DNA of 64,000 nt, taken from assembly GCF_018866325.1 (NCBI RefSeq), contig NZ_CP076457.1, forward strand, positions 7,631,590-7,695,589, read 5' to 3'. Source of the DNA: Streptomyces sp. YPW6 (GTDB lineage Bacteria; Actinomycetota; Actinomycetes; Streptomycetales; Streptomycetaceae). The notes under the pieces are model-generated. The model was not told the origin of the DNA. It saw nothing but the letters and a program-made list of their open reading frames with translations, and ran no database searches. The first letter of the stretch is position 1; every line of letters starts with the position of its first letter. The position numbers and the translations under genes were made by a program. Below are positions 36,043-45,893 of the stretch, piece after piece.

Positions 36043-36651
36043 TCAGCCGACGATGGGTTCGTCGGCGAGGTAGGGCGGCGCAGGATCGTACTGGATGTAC
36101 TGGCGTACCGCGCGGGCGTGCTCGCGCCCGTGCATTTGGCCCACCAGCCACAGGGCGCTGTCGATCCCGGCGGAGACTCCCTGGCTGGTGACCAGATTTC
36201 CGTCCACGACGTACCGGGCGTCACGGACGACGGTGACGTCACCGAGAGCCTCAAGCTCGTCCTCGTGGCTCCGGTGGGTGGCGACGCGCCGCCCGCGCGC
36301 GGGACCAGCGGCGTGAATGAGCACCGCACCGGTGCACACGCTGCTGACCCAGGAGGCCTGCGCCGCGGTTCGGGTGATCCAGTCGGTGACGACCGGGTTG
36401 TACGGTTCTGTCTCGCGAGCCCCGCGTCCGCCCGGGACCAGCAGTACGTCGAGGGGCGGGTGGTCGCCGAATGTGTGGTCTGGCAGGACACGCATCCCTT
36501 TGCCGCAGCGCACAGGCTCGGGCTTCTCGGAGATGAGGACGGCGGTGTCCCTGCCGTCGCGCAGCATCGAGGAGGCGGTGAACACCTCCCAGGGGCCGAC
36601 GAAGTCCAGCTCCTCGGCATTGTTGAAGATCAGCAGCCCGTAGGTGGTCAT
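36043..36651 (-). CDS. DJ-1/PfpI family protein
   Basis: A 202-residue DJ-1/PfpI protein: MTTYGLLIFNNAEELDFVGP at the start, LDVLLVPGGRGARE, then the nucleophile elbow SSVCTGAVLIHAAG with the catalytic Cys, and SQGVSAGIDSALWLVGQM. Family members include isocyanide hydratases and glyoxalase-like enzymes. Its ATG overlaps the stop of the upstream glxA-like regulator, so it is co-transcribed and probably controlled by it. Confidence 0.88.
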   Translation of the reverse strand: MTTYGLLIFNNAEELDFVGPWEVFTASSMLRDGRDTAVLISEKPEPVRCGKGMRVLPDHTFGDHPPLDVLLVPGGRGARETEPYNPVVTDWITRTAAQASWVSSVCTGAVLIHAAGPARGRRVATHRSHEDELEALGDVTVVRDARYVVDGNLVTSQGVSAGIDSALWLVGQMHGREHARAVRQYIQYDPAPPYLADEPIVG

Positions 36652-37643
36652 GAATGTTCCTGTTCCTGTTGCGGTTCCGCAGCGGAGGTGGTGGACCGGA
36701 AACGGGCCCGGTAGTCGGAGGGCGCAATGCCCAGGTGACGGTGGAAGGTGCGGCGCAGTGTCTCGGCGGTGCCGAAGCCGCAGCGCCGGGCGATGGCCTC
36801 GACCGGGTCGTGGCCCTCGGCGAGCGCGCGCTGGGCGGCCTCGACGCGTACGCGTTCCACGTACGAGGCTGGCGGCATACCCAGTTCGGCGGTGAACCGG
36901 CGCTGCAGATGACGCGGACTGAGCCGCGCGTTCTGCGCAAGTTCGGCGATTCCGTGCCGAGCACCGGGATCGGCATGAATCGCTGACACCGCGGCACGGA
37001 CCGGGTCGGTCGCCGGCTCTTTCGACCACAGCGCCACGCTGAACTGGGACTGACCGCCGGGCCTGCGCAGGAACATGACCATCTCGCGTGCAACAGCACG
37101 GGCGATCCCCCGCCCCAGATCGTCCTCCACGAGCGCCAGGGCGAGATCCATCCGGCGGTGACACCGGCCGATGTCCACACGCCCGTCCCGGATGAAGATG
37201 GGCTCGCAGTCGACATCAACCTCCGGATGCTCCCTGATGAGCTGCTGCTCCCGGGCCCAATGAGTGGTGACCCTGCGCCCATCGAGGAGTCCGGCGGCAG
37301 CCAGCAGGAACACCCCGCTGCACACCGAGGTTACGCGGCGCGCGCTCGCCCCGGCCTCCCGGATCCACCCGGTCAGCCCCGCATCAAGGCACGCCCGGTC
37401 GACTCCCTTGCCGCCGGCCAAGACCAACGTGTCGACACTTTCAGGATCCAGGTCGTCCACCCCGTACTCGGCGTGGACCGGAAGTCCGCTCGCCGCCTGC
37501 ACAGCCCCGGAACGAGGCGCTACCACCTGGCATCGATACCCGCCCGCCAACCGCCTGGCGTGCTGGAACACCTCGTGGGGGCCGACGAGGTCGAGAGGCT
37601 GAAACCCCTCATAGATCATGAAAACAACGCTGCGCTCCGTCAT
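36648..37643 (-). CDS. GlxA-type AraC family regulator with DJ-1 domain
   Basis: A 331-residue protein with a DJ-1-like N-terminal domain (SVVFMIYEGFQPLDLVGPHE, SVCSGVFLLAAAGLLDGRRV) and a C-terminal AraC HTH pair (IAELAQNARLSPRHLQRRFT, VEAIARRCGFGTAETLRRTF). Relatives read W-TSAGVTAGMDLALAL in the DJ-1 domain; here the same DNA is read one base off as VDIGRCHRRMDLALAL, with frame restored after it, implying a compensating insertion/deletion pair. The gene remains open and co-operonic with the DJ-1 gene. Function may be altered, or the sequence may be in error. Confidence 0.85.
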   Translation of the reverse strand: MTERSVVFMIYEGFQPLDLVGPHEVFQHARRLAGGYRCQVVAPRSGAVQAASGLPVHAEYGVDDLDPESVDTLVLAGGKGVDRACLDAGLTGWIREAGASARRVTSVCSGVFLLAAAGLLDGRRVTTHWAREQQLIREHPEVDVDCEPIFIRDGRVDIGRCHRRMDLALALVEDDLGRGIARAVAREMVMFLRRPGGQSQFSVALWSKEPATDPVRAAVSAIHADPGARHGIAELAQNARLSPRHLQRRFTAELGMPPASYVERVRVEAAQRALAEGHDPVEAIARRCGFGTAETLRRTFHRHLGIAPSDYRARFRSTTSAAEPQQEQEHS

Positions 37644-37738
37644 GCCTCCACCCTCGGGGAACCAGTGCAATGGCGTCAACGACATACATCCCACGAATCG
37701 CGCCACAGGGGGTGACTGTGTTTGACGCGCGGCCCCCT

Positions 37739-39350
37739 CTAACTTGATCTTTAGCCTCGGGCGTCGAACGGCCTCTCGTACTTGATCATCCGGTCTGGTA
37801 ACTGCCGTACGTGCAGACGGCCTTCGGCTGAGCATGTGCTCCGACCAAGGAACACACACGCTCAGCACGAAGGCCGTGGGGATGAGTGTGCTGCATCAAG
37901 CTGTCCGGCAGGATCCGTTCGAGGAACTGTCACGCTTCCGGGGCGAGTTCTACTCCTGTTTGACCAGACGTGCGGACGCTCTGTTCGAGCTGGCGGATGC
38001 CGTGCTGTGTGCGGTCGGCCCGGTCAGGTCGCTGGTGGAGCTGTCGCTGGTGGGCGAACACCGTCGTGGGCACGGCGGGCTCTGCGACGCCCTGGCCGCC
38101 GGCAGGGGGGAGGTGGCCCGGCTGCGTCGGGCCCTGGCCGCGGTGCCTTTGCCGCGGGCGGCGGACGGGCGGCTGGTGCTGGCCGCCGACATCACCTGCT
38201 GGCTGCGGCCCGACGCGCACACCTCACCACAACGGATCCTGTGCCACACCTACGGACGCGGCAAGGACCAGCACATTCCCGTCCCCGGCTGGCTGTACTC
38301 GGTGATCTGCGCACTGGAGACGGGCCGCAGCTCGTGGACCGCTCCGTTGGACGCACTGCGTCTCGCCCCGGGTGACGACGCCGCCACGGTCACCGCTGGG
38401 CAGATGCGTGAACTGGTCGAGCGGCTCGTCAGCGCCGGGCAGTGGGGAGGCGGCGACCCGGACATCCTGATCGTGGTGGACGCCGGTTACGACGTGCCCC
38501 GTCTGGCCTTCCTGCTCAGGGATCTGCCGGTGCAGGTGCTGGGCCGGATGCGCTCGGACCGCGTCCTGCGTCGCGCTGCACCACCCCGTGAGCCCGGCAC
38601 CCGGGGCTGCCCGTCCCGCCACGGTGGCGAGTTCGTGTTCGGCGACCCCGCCACCTGGAACACCCCTGACGCGGCGACCGTGACCGAGACCCGCCTCTAC
38701 GGCGTCGCAGCCGCCCGGGCCTGGGACCGGCTCCACCCGAGGCTGACCCATCGCTCCCCCTGGACCGCCCAGCTGGGTGCGCTGCCGGTGATCGAGGGCA
38801 CCGTGATCCTCCTGAAGGTCGAGCGCCTGCCCAGCGGTGCCACCCCCAAGCCGGTATGGCTGTGGTGGTCGGGCACCGACGCCACCGCAGCCCAGGTCGA
38901 CCTGCTCTGGCAAGCCTTCCTGCGGCGCTTCGACATCGAGCACACCTTCCGCCTGTTCAAGCAGACCCTGGGCTGGACCTGTCCGAGGATCCGAACCCCG
39001 GAGGCCGCCGACCGCTGGACCTGGCTGATCCTCGCGGCCTTCACCCAGTTCCGGCTCGCCCGCCCGCTCGCCGCTGACCTTCGCCCCCTTGGGAGAAACC
39101 GGCCCCGACCGACAGACTCACCCCTGCCCGAGTCCGCCGCGACTTCCGGCACCTCCGCCCGAAGGCCGTCTGTCCCGCCGGAGCACCGAAATCCTCCCGC
39201 CCCGGTCCCGGACGACCACCCGGACGCAAGAACACCCGGCCGACCCCACGCCACGACGTCCACACAGTCCGCAAAACGGGCATCACGAAATCGAATGCGA
39301 AGAAGTCCACTTCTCCTCGCCCACGCCGCACAGGTTAAAGATCAAGCTAA
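37739..39350 (+). mobile_element. 1.6-kb IS with 19-bp inverted repeats
   Basis: Left end CTAACTTGATCTTTAGCCT and right end, read in reverse, TTAGCTTGATCTTTAACCT match at 16 of 19 positions. Enclosed is a single transposase-type gene on the plus strand. A 159-bp MITE-like element begins at the very next base, 39351. Confidence 0.8.
37882..39338 (+). pseudogene. Putative transposase (DDE type), one frameshift
   Basis: From MSVLHQAVRQDPFEELSRFR the frame runs about 400 residues with LVLAADITCWLRPDAHTSPQ, ILIVVDAGYDVPRLAFLLRD and FDIEHTFRLFKQTLGWTCPR, giving plausible Asp, Asp and Glu catalytic positions of an actinobacterial DDE transposase group. At about 39085 one base change moves the true C-terminus (PPWEKPAPTDRLTPARVRRD...RPRRTG) into another frame, which ends at TAA 39338 inside the terminal repeat. 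Confidence 0.75.
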
Positions 39351-39509
39351 GGGCTGTCCCGTCATCCCTGCCGGATCAGCGCGCGGCGTCAGATGCGGTG
39401 CATCGCAGGGCGGAGGGACGTCCGCATACTGGATGTATTCGGGTGTCGACAACGCGGCGAGGCGCCGTAGCTGTCGTCGTGCGCCCCGGCAGGGATTGCG
39501 GGACAGCCC
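39351..39509. mobile_element. 159-bp MITE-like element with 24-bp inverted repeats
   Basis: Ends GGGCTGTCCCGTCATCCCTG... and ...AGGGATTGCGGGACAGCCC are complementary over 24 bases with two mismatches. The interior has no coding capacity. The sequence type is familiar to me as recurring non-coding IS-derived repeats in Streptomyces genomes, which needs a search to confirm. Confidence 0.7.
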
Positions 39510-39522
39510 TCGGCGTCTTCGC

Positions 39523-40122
39523 ATGACGACTGAGAGCGCCCGCCGGGATCTGGCGGCCACGTGCACGGCTGCGGACAGCGGCTACATCCTGCGCGTGGTG
39601 CGTTGGGGCAGCAGTGAGCTCCTCGCGGAGGAGGACCTCACGCACTGGCCCGGCTGGCCCGACTTCCCGGTCGATGCCGCCCACGCGGCGGGGGGGCTTG
39701 TGATGCTCGGCTACATGATCTGGCCCGACAGCATCACGCCGGACTCGCTCCTGGGGTGGCGGCCTGTGCCGGATGGGCGGGGGTGGTCGGCGCGGGTCGG
39801 AACGTTCGAGCAGCTGCGAGACGCCGGAATGCGGGACGCTGAAATCCGATCGCGGCTGCGCGGGGCCGTCCGGCCGGCGGTGATCCGGAGACGCTGTTGC
39901 CCTGGGTGTGGTGCTTCCCCCGGGTGGCACCGCATCCCGTTACGGCGAAGGGCCGTTCCGTACCCGTTTCCGGCGTGCGGAGCGGCCCTTTCGTGTTCCG
40001 GTCGGGTGGTTCAACAGGCCGCTGAGCAGGTGGAAGTGAGTGACGGGGCGGGTACCTACCGTGTTTTCGCCCTGCTCAATCGTGGTGATCCTCACGCCGT
40101 CAGACGTGATCGATCAGGCTAG
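39523..40122 (+). CDS. Hypothetical protein, C-terminus uncertain
   Basis: Starting at ATG 39523 (MTTESARRDLAATCTAADSG) the first 125 residues look coding (YILRVVRWGSSELLAEEDLT, RVGTFEQLRDAGMRDAEIRS). After about residue 130 the frame crosses a hairpin at 39947-39992 and becomes Arg/Cys/Pro-rich, so the natural stop has probably been lost by a frameshift near 39900. Family not recognised. The MITE at 39351-39509 ends 13 bp upstream and may carry or block its promoter. Confidence 0.5.
   Translation: MTTESARRDLAATCTAADSGYILRVVRWGSSELLAEEDLTHWPGWPDFPVDAAHAAGGLVMLGYMIWPDSITPDSLLGWRPVPDGRGWSARVGTFEQLRDAGMRDAEIRSRLRGAVRPAVIRRRCCPGCGASPGWHRIPLRRRAVPYPFPACGAALSCSGRVVQQAAEQVEVSDGAGTYRVFALLNRGDPHAVRRDRSG
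39947..39992 (+). terminator. Terminator-like hairpin
   Basis: GAAGGGCCGTTCCG pairs with CGGAgCGGCCCTTTC and is followed by TCGTG. It probably terminated the gene starting at 39523 before its stop was lost. Confidence 0.5.
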
Positions 40123-40133
40123 TTTTCTCCGGT

Positions 40134-41924
40134 GTGACTGTCTCTCAGATTCCGGTTTCCGGTTCCGTCTCCTCTGTCCCCGTTTCCGCCGCTCGCCGGC
40201 GTCCTGTTCGCCGGTCAGCTGCGAACCACGCACGACCGGTGGAGGAGCTTGTTCAGCTCCGCCCCGTTCCGTTTCCGGGAAGGGCTCACCCATCGGGAGC
40301 GAATACGCCTGAGCTACGACCGGCTCCGGATCGTCAACGAAGCCGTCGAGGCTCCGCAGGCGCTCGCGGTCGATCCGGTCGAGCTGACCGCGATCCATGA
40401 GTGGGCCGGTGCCGTCGACCCGGGCATGGCCACGATCATCTCGATCCACTACAACCTGTTTCACGGGAGCCTGGCGGACCATGATGCGGCCGGGCGGGAC
40501 CTGGGCGAGTACGTCCGGGGGGATCGCATCGGGACGTTCCTGTGCACCGAGGTGGCCCACGGCAACGACGCCGCGCAGATGGAGACCACCGCGACGTACG
40601 ACCCGGCGGCGCGGGACTTCGTGCTGCAGACCCCGCACCCCGGTGCGGCGAAGTTCATGCCCAACACCGGCCCGGCCGGCGGGGCGAAGGGGCCGTCGTC
40701 GCGGCCCGCCTGATCGTCGAGGGCACCGACCAGGGCGTCTTCCTGTTCCTGGTGCCGCTCAGCGGCGGCGACGGCAGCCCGCTGCCGGGCATCGGGGTGC
40801 GGCCGCTGCCCCAGACGACCAGCAGCCCCGTCGACCACTGCGCCACCACCTTCGACAACGTTCGCCTGCCGTACGACGCTCTCCTCCAGGGCGACCACGG
40901 ACGCCTCACCCCGGCCGGGAAGTTCGCCAGCGCGCTCGGCAGCTCCCGCCGCCGGTTCCTGGAGTCCATCGGCCGGGTCACCATGGGCAAGCTCTGCATG
41001 ACCGCCCACGGGCTCGGCGTCATGCGGCACGCGCTTCACGTCGCCATGCGCTACGCCCACACCCGTCACACCTCCGGCATGACGAAGGGCCAGCGGGTGC
41101 CCCTGATCGCCCACCGCGGGCACCACACGCCGCTGCTCGACGCCGTGGCGACGACCTACGCCGCCACGCTGCTCCAGCGCTCGGTGGTACGGCAGTGGGA
41201 CCGGGCCGGCGGAGAGGAGCGCGAGGCGTACGAGCGGCTGACGGCGATCACCAAGGCGTGGATCACGTGGCAGTCGAGGGCGGTCATGTCCGAGTGCCGC
41301 GAGCGGTGCGGAGCACAGGGCCTGATCCAGGCGAACGGGATCGCGCTCCAGCTCGCCTCCATCGAGGGCACGATCACGGCCGAGGGCGACAACACGGTGA
41401 TCATGCAGAAGGCCGGGGGCGAGATGCTGCTCGGCGGCGTCGACCTCAAGCCCGAGAGCGAGATCGCGGCCGAGAGCCGGGAGCTGACCGACCCCCAGTT
41501 CCTCCAGGATCTCCTGGCCGACATCGAGCGCATCTCCCACACCCGCGCGAAGGCCCGGCTCCGGAAGCCTGCCGCCTCACCGCTGGCCCGCTGGAACTCC
41601 ACGGTGACGCCCGCCGTGGCCCTGGCCGATGCCCACGTGCACCGGCTCGCCGCCGAGGCCCTGCTGACCGCTGCCGCCCAAGCGCCCTCTGGAGTCCCGG
41701 CGGACCTCCTGCGCGCCCTGCACGCTCTGTTCGCACTGCGCAGGATCGCCGCGAACAGCGGGGACCTGTTGGCACGCGGGAGGGTGACGGCTGTTCAGGT
41801 CGAGAGCCTGCCCGACGCCGTTGAGGAAGTCCTGGGCTTCATGGAGCCGCACGCGCTCACCCTGACCGGGGCGTTCGGCATATCCGAGGAGATCCTGGAG
41901 ACGCACCCGATGCTCAGCGCCTGA
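40134..41924 (+). pseudogene. Acyl-CoA oxidase/dehydrogenase-like, two frameshifts
   Basis: N-terminal VEELFSSAPFRFREGLTHRE-type sequence is recovered only by shifting frame near 40248. The next block (IRLSYDRLRIVNEAVEAPQA, TFLCTEVAHGNDAAQMETTA, FVLQTPHPGAAKFMPNTGPA) shifts again near 40690 to AARLIVEGTDQGVFLFLVPL ... MSECRERCGAQGLIQANGIA and EGTITAEGDNTVIMQKAGGE. The order matches acyl-CoA oxidases: FAD-binding loop, CEVAHG-like motif, and the GDN motif. It would oxidise acyl-CoA to enoyl-CoA using O2. Ends at 41924. Pseudogene, or sequencing errors in an intact gene. Confidence 0.8.
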
Positions 41925-41988
41925 CCAGCGCTGTGAAGGGGGGAAACGGGCTCCGGCCGCCGAGCGGGGCGGCGGCCGCCGTGACGGG

Positions 41989-42615
41989 TCACAGGTACAA
42001 GGACCGGTGCATCGTGTACATCCACCAGTCGCCCGTGCTCAAGGCGAGGCAGAACTGGTCGCGGTAGTCCGCGTACTCGGCATGCAGAGCGGCGTCGAGG
42101 CAGACCTCCGACGCCGCCCCCATCAGTTCCGCCACCAGGGCGCGAGGCGCTGACAGCTGCAACGCCTTCAGCACCCGGCGGTAGTTGTCGACCAGCTCCC
42201 GGTCCAGATCGGGTTCCCTGATCTCGGCGAGCGCCTCGGCCAGCGGACTGCGCAGCTCCAGCTCCGCCAGTTCCAGCAGCCGGAGGCATTCGGTCAGGTT
42301 GCTCAGGCTCTCGACGCTCACCTCGACCGCGTACATGCTGATCAGTTGCTCACCCTCGGGCCCGTAGAGGCTGTAGCCCTTCGACCTCCGGCGGCTGTAC
42401 TCGGCGATCTCGAACGACTTGTGCGTGTGCCAGGTCAGATGGCCTGGAATCGCCCGCTGGATGTCGCCCCAGGAGTCGTAGGCCCGGCGGATCTTCTCGG
42501 CCTGAACCTCGGGCAGTTTGGCAAGGTGGAGGTAGTACAGGGAGTGGAACAGGGGCTCTTCCATCTCCAGGAACCGCGTCATGAACATCGGGTCGTCCGG
42601 CACCAATATGTACAC
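41989..42615 (-). CDS. Hypothetical helical protein
   Basis: A 208-residue protein from GTG 42615, with AGGAG six bases upstream. It starts VYILVPDDPMFMTRFLEMEE. It is mostly helical (SVESLSNLTECLRLLELAEL, LVDNYRRVLKALQLSAPRAL) with several Trp and His in GHLTWHTHKSF. I do not recognise it. The ribosome site overlaps the stop of the upstream small gene, so the two are an operon. Confidence 0.6.
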   Translation of the reverse strand: MYILVPDDPMFMTRFLEMEEPLFHSLYYLHLAKLPEVQAEKIRRAYDSWGDIQRAIPGHLTWHTHKSFEIAEYSRRRSKGYSLYGPEGEQLISMYAVEVSVESLSNLTECLRLLELAELELRSPLAEALAEIREPDLDRELVDNYRRVLKALQLSAPRALVAELMGAASEVCLDAALHAEYADYRDQFCLALSTGDWWMYTMHRSLYL

Positions 42616-42623
42616 AACGGCTC

Positions 42624-42941
42624 CTAGTCGCCAGGCTCGAAGATGAAGGTCATGACGGTCGCGCCGGTGGCCCGGACGGGGACCGGGTGCGCGGTCCCGT
42701 CGCCGAGTGCCGGGTGGTGCAGAGGCAGGGACGCGCCGCCGAGCCCGCTGCCGTTCTCCTCGATCGCCCGCAGCCGGGCGTCGTCGGCCATCTCCGACAG
42801 CAGCTGGGCCGCTGCGCCGTCCAGCTGCGCCCGGTAGCACGCCAGCTTGACCTCGGTCAGCAGTCGCGGGGCCCAGGCCCGCTCCCAGTCCAGCAACAGC
42901 CCCCTGCTGACTGTCACTTCCCTGCCGTAGATGATTCTCAT
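42624..42941 (-). CDS. Small hypothetical protein upstream of 41989-42615
   Basis: A 105-residue protein, MRIIYGREVTVSRGLLLDWE, ending TGATVMTFIFEPGD. It has acidic and basic balance and a helix LLTEVKLACYRAQLDGAAAQ. No family recognised. Its TAG stop lies in the ribosome site of the next gene, indicating coupling. The first gene left of the CRISPR arrays. Confidence 0.6.
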   Translation of the reverse strand: MRIIYGREVTVSRGLLLDWERAWAPRLLTEVKLACYRAQLDGAAAQLLSEMADDARLRAIEENGSGLGGASLPLHHPALGDGTAHPVPVRATGATVMTFIFEPGD

Positions 42942-43274
42942 TTCAGTGTGATCTGGGGTGGCGCATCTTAGCTACTGGAGCAGGGGCGATATGAGGTTGC
43001 TTAAGGAATGTCATGAGAACTGCTGATGCAGGTGCATGAGAATTGCCTGTTCGCTCCGCTGAGAGTTGCAATAAGACGATGCTCTTGACCTGCGGTTTTG
43101 TGCTGAGTTTACTTCTCCGTACTCGGTGTCGCGTGCGCCCGGGCGAGCTTGCCGATCGGCGAACGGGTTGCCACCACACGGGACCCGCTCAGTAAGCGGC
43201 AGGTCAAGGCCATCGAGAGCCGGTTCGTTCCTGCTGGAGCCAGCCCTCAGCGGCTGTCACTACTCTCATGGGAG

Positions 43275-43909
43275 CGAGAAACACTCCCGTTCGCGTGGGC
43301 TCTACCAATGAGCGAAGAACGTTTGTCGCAACATGATCGAGTTACTCCTGCTTGCGCGGACTCTAAGGCTCGGTGGAGTTCCACAGGAGGTGCCACTCGA
43401 GTCGGCCCCGCTCGCGCGGGCTCAACTGGTCCTGGCCGTCGGACAGACGCAGGACCCCCGAGTCAGCCCCGCTCGCGCGGGCTCTACCCAATGTCCCTTT
43501 TGCCGGGCCGGGTTGGCTGGGAGTCATCCCCGCTTGCGCGGGCTGCACTTGTGGACCGACTCGCCCATGGTGCTGACGAACGAGTCACCCCCGCTCGCGC
43601 GGGCTCTACGATCTCCACGAACCCTCAACCCACGAGGACGCCGAGTCAGCCCCGCTCGCGCGGGCTTTCGGACATTCCGGGCCGACGGTGGTGGTGTGGA
43701 ATCACCCCCGCTTGCGCGGGCTGCACTCCCGCATCACCCGGATCCCCATCTGCGACGGCGAATCACCCCCGCTTGCGCGGGCTGTACCTGCCCAAGTTGA
43801 GCGGCGGCGGTACGGGGTACGAATCACCCCCGCTTGCGCGGGCTGTACTGGTGCACCCGCTGACCAACCTCGGCTGGCTGCGAATCACCCCCGCTTGCGC
43901 GGGCTGTAC
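43275..43909 (-). CRISPR. Type I-E CRISPR array 1, about 11 repeats
   Basis: Repeats of 29 nt with a CCCGC-N4-GCGGG hairpin core recur at 61-nt steps: starts near 43275, 43338, 43398, 43459, 43520, 43581, 43642, 43698, 43759, 43820 and 43881. Spacers are mostly 32 nt; one is about 27. Read on the minus strand the repeat has the G-rich start, hairpin and TGACTCG/TGATTCG tail of I-E repeats, so crRNAs are made leftward from the leader at 43910. Right-hand repeats are uniform; the two leftmost are degenerate, as expected at the old end. Confidence 0.95.
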
Positions 43910-44010
43910 CCTTCCTGACCTGGATGTTCTGAGCTGCTTTACTGTTTCTTTGCTTGTGCTGCCTCAAGGTTGGCCAACAGGTACTCCTGGTGGCGTACGC
44001 GATGAGCTTG
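43910..44010 (-). promoter_or_regulatory. CRISPR leader region 1
   Basis: AT-richer sequence directly to the right of array 1, with CTGACCTGGATGTTCTGAG and TTTGCTTGTGCTG, shared in altered form with the regions at 48290 and 48924. This marks the transcription-start side of the array. Confidence 0.65.
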
Positions 44011-44480
44011 AGCATATCGACGGCAGGCTGATCTCGCATCGCTCATGTCATGAACCTGTACTCGTGGATGCTGCAGCCGCCGGAGAGGCGGGCTCGGCTT
44101 CCGGGATGACCGGAGGGATCAGATTTTCGCTGGCCTTGACCAGGCGAGGCTGACGAAATGTTGCTGGCCCCGCCCGAGGAGGACCGCCCTTATGTAACCG
44201 TCGTTGCGGCCGAATATCCCACGGAGTTGGAGGCTCTGTCCGCCGCCCAGACATCGCAACTCCTCTTACCGGGGAAGGGCGAAGACGCCCGCGTGACGCT
44301 GCTGTCGACTCCGCGGGCTGGCCTGCTTCCGGCCGGCGTCGGTCGAGGGGGTGCGCCGAGGCCCGCGTGGACGAGCCAGCCAACCGACCGGCGGTCCTCA
44401 TCCTGATCATGCAGGTCTCGGCCGGATGCAACACTGACGAGACCCGTGCTCCGAGCCCCTGCACGCCCGATTTCGACGCG

Positions 44481-44630
44481 TGGACACTCCCGCTCGCGCG
44501 GGATGCACGCAGCGAACCTCCGACGTGTCGTCACCACAGGCTGGTTGCTCCAGCCCGCGGGGGCTCTGCAGTGGAGCCCACACTGTGTTTCGCCGCAACG
44601 ACCCATTACCCCTGACCGCGCGGGCTCTTC
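44481..44630 (-). CRISPR. Decayed CRISPR remnant, three repeats
   Basis: Three degenerate repeat-like 28-mers begin at 44481, 44542 and 44603, exactly 61 nt apart, each with a GC-rich core like CCCGCTCGCGCGGG. Spacer-length sequence between them is preserved, but repeats differ from each other. Confidence 0.6.
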
Positions 44631-44746
44631 CGCGGCCCGCTGCGCATAGGCGGTCTCACTGCCAGGGCGCCCCGCCCCACCGGAGAACCTGATCCCACAC
44701 GCCTGCGAACAAGGGCGGACTCTCTGCCTTTGTGGCGGTCATGCCC

Positions 44747-45475
44747 TCAGGAGTCAGAGGGGCGGCCGCTGTGCGGGACGGGGGAGTCGAAGACATCGAC
44801 GACGAATTCCGAAGTTCCGCTGCCCTCGAAGTCGACGTCGTAGTGGCTGTGCAGCAGCGTATGGACCCTCACCCACCGGCCCTGATCTGTTGCGTCCGCT
44901 GCCACCTGGAGCGCGCCGCGAACAGGGCCGGCGCTGTTGTCCCTCTGCTTGCTCGTCCAGGTCCGTGCGAGCTTGGCCCCCTCGGGGAGGGCCCAGGTGC
45001 GCGGAGTGGCGCTGGCCGGTACGGAGACCTCGTCATCGAGGAGTTGGATGACCCATTTGATGCCGTCGCCGTCGCGCTGTCGCTCGTTCGACATGCGAAT
45101 GCCGAGCCCGATCGTGTAGGCGCCCTCGAGGTACTCCTCGAGTTCCTCGTCGACCCCTCCGAAGAACACAGCTTCGCGCACAACCTCGACCGGCCCGCAG
45201 TCGGTGAAAGCCCCCATCACCGGGGCGCACTTGTCCTTCAGGTACTGCTGCACGGCCATCCGTACCGCCCTAGGGACCCGGTCCAGTACCTCTCCCAGGG
45301 CACGGTCGTCACGGTCGTAGAGATAGGAGTTGAGGACTCGGACCAGTTGCGTGGTCAGGTGGAGGTCTCCGGCTCCCAGGGTGGTCACTGCCTCCAGCTC
45401 GTCCCCAGGATTCTTCACCAGGGCGAACACTCTGCTTCGCCCTGGGCTGGTGTGCGCGATGAACGAATGAATCAT
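44747..45475 (-). CDS. Hypothetical protein encoded between CRISPR arrays
   Basis: A 242-residue protein starting MIHSFIAHTSPGRSRVFALV. It has acidic patches (GGVDEELEEYLEGAYTIG), a mixed alpha/beta pattern and a C-terminal LHSHYDVDFEGSGTSEFVVD. The frame runs upstream to 45592 but AGGAA precedes the ATG at 45475. No family recognised. It lies between array remnants and is intact, so a CRISPR-linked accessory role or unrelated cargo are both possible. Confidence 0.6.
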   Translation of the reverse strand: MIHSFIAHTSPGRSRVFALVKNPGDELEAVTTLGAGDLHLTTQLVRVLNSYLYDRDDRALGEVLDRVPRAVRMAVQQYLKDKCAPVMGAFTDCGPVEVVREAVFFGGVDEELEEYLEGAYTIGLGIRMSNERQRDGDGIKWVIQLLDDEVSVPASATPRTWALPEGAKLARTWTSKQRDNSAGPVRGALQVAADATDQGRWVRVHTLLHSHYDVDFEGSGTSEFVVDVFDSPVPHSGRPSDS

Positions 45476-45893
45476 TTCCTGTCTCACATCACATGTCAGA
45501 ACGGTCTCTGGCGCGAACAAGCGCCAGGCCATAGAAGAACGGGGGAAACCCTGCCAACCGACGTGTCGCACGAGCTGCCAGCTCGTCCGCATGGATCGGA
45601 GGTGAGTCGCTGTCGGATCCGGTACTTCAGCCCAGGATCCGCATGGCTGTCCGCAGCTTACGCACCGCGAACTGCCGGGGGCAACGACACGCTTGCTGTC
45701 CCCGGGCGCTGAGGCCTCAGCGAGTCCGTGACGGCAACATCCTGTGCATCAGGCCCCACCCAGGCCTCCCGTGCCACCGCGACGATTCGAGGCCGGGCGC
45801 TGATACCTGCGCGACAGTGCCCGGCGGAAGTCTCCGTCTGCCGTATGCGCCCCGGGCAGCGCGTTGCCCGGGGCGCCGCGCATCATCGCGCCC
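45476..45893. other. Divergent intergenic region among the arrays
   Basis: About 420 bp between two divergent genes. It should contain both promoters, but I see no clear repeat, operator or coding signal. Confidence 0.4.

Noticed and set aside
43398..43909. The array as a repetitive protein gene (frames rich in LARA and PLARA residues)
   Set aside because: The 61-nt period is not a multiple of three, spacers are unique, and repeats form hairpins, so the protein-like frames are incidental.
44158..44406. An 82-codon plus-strand frame right of array 1
   Set aside because: Weak ribosome site, no family resemblance, and it lies in a region of decayed repeats.
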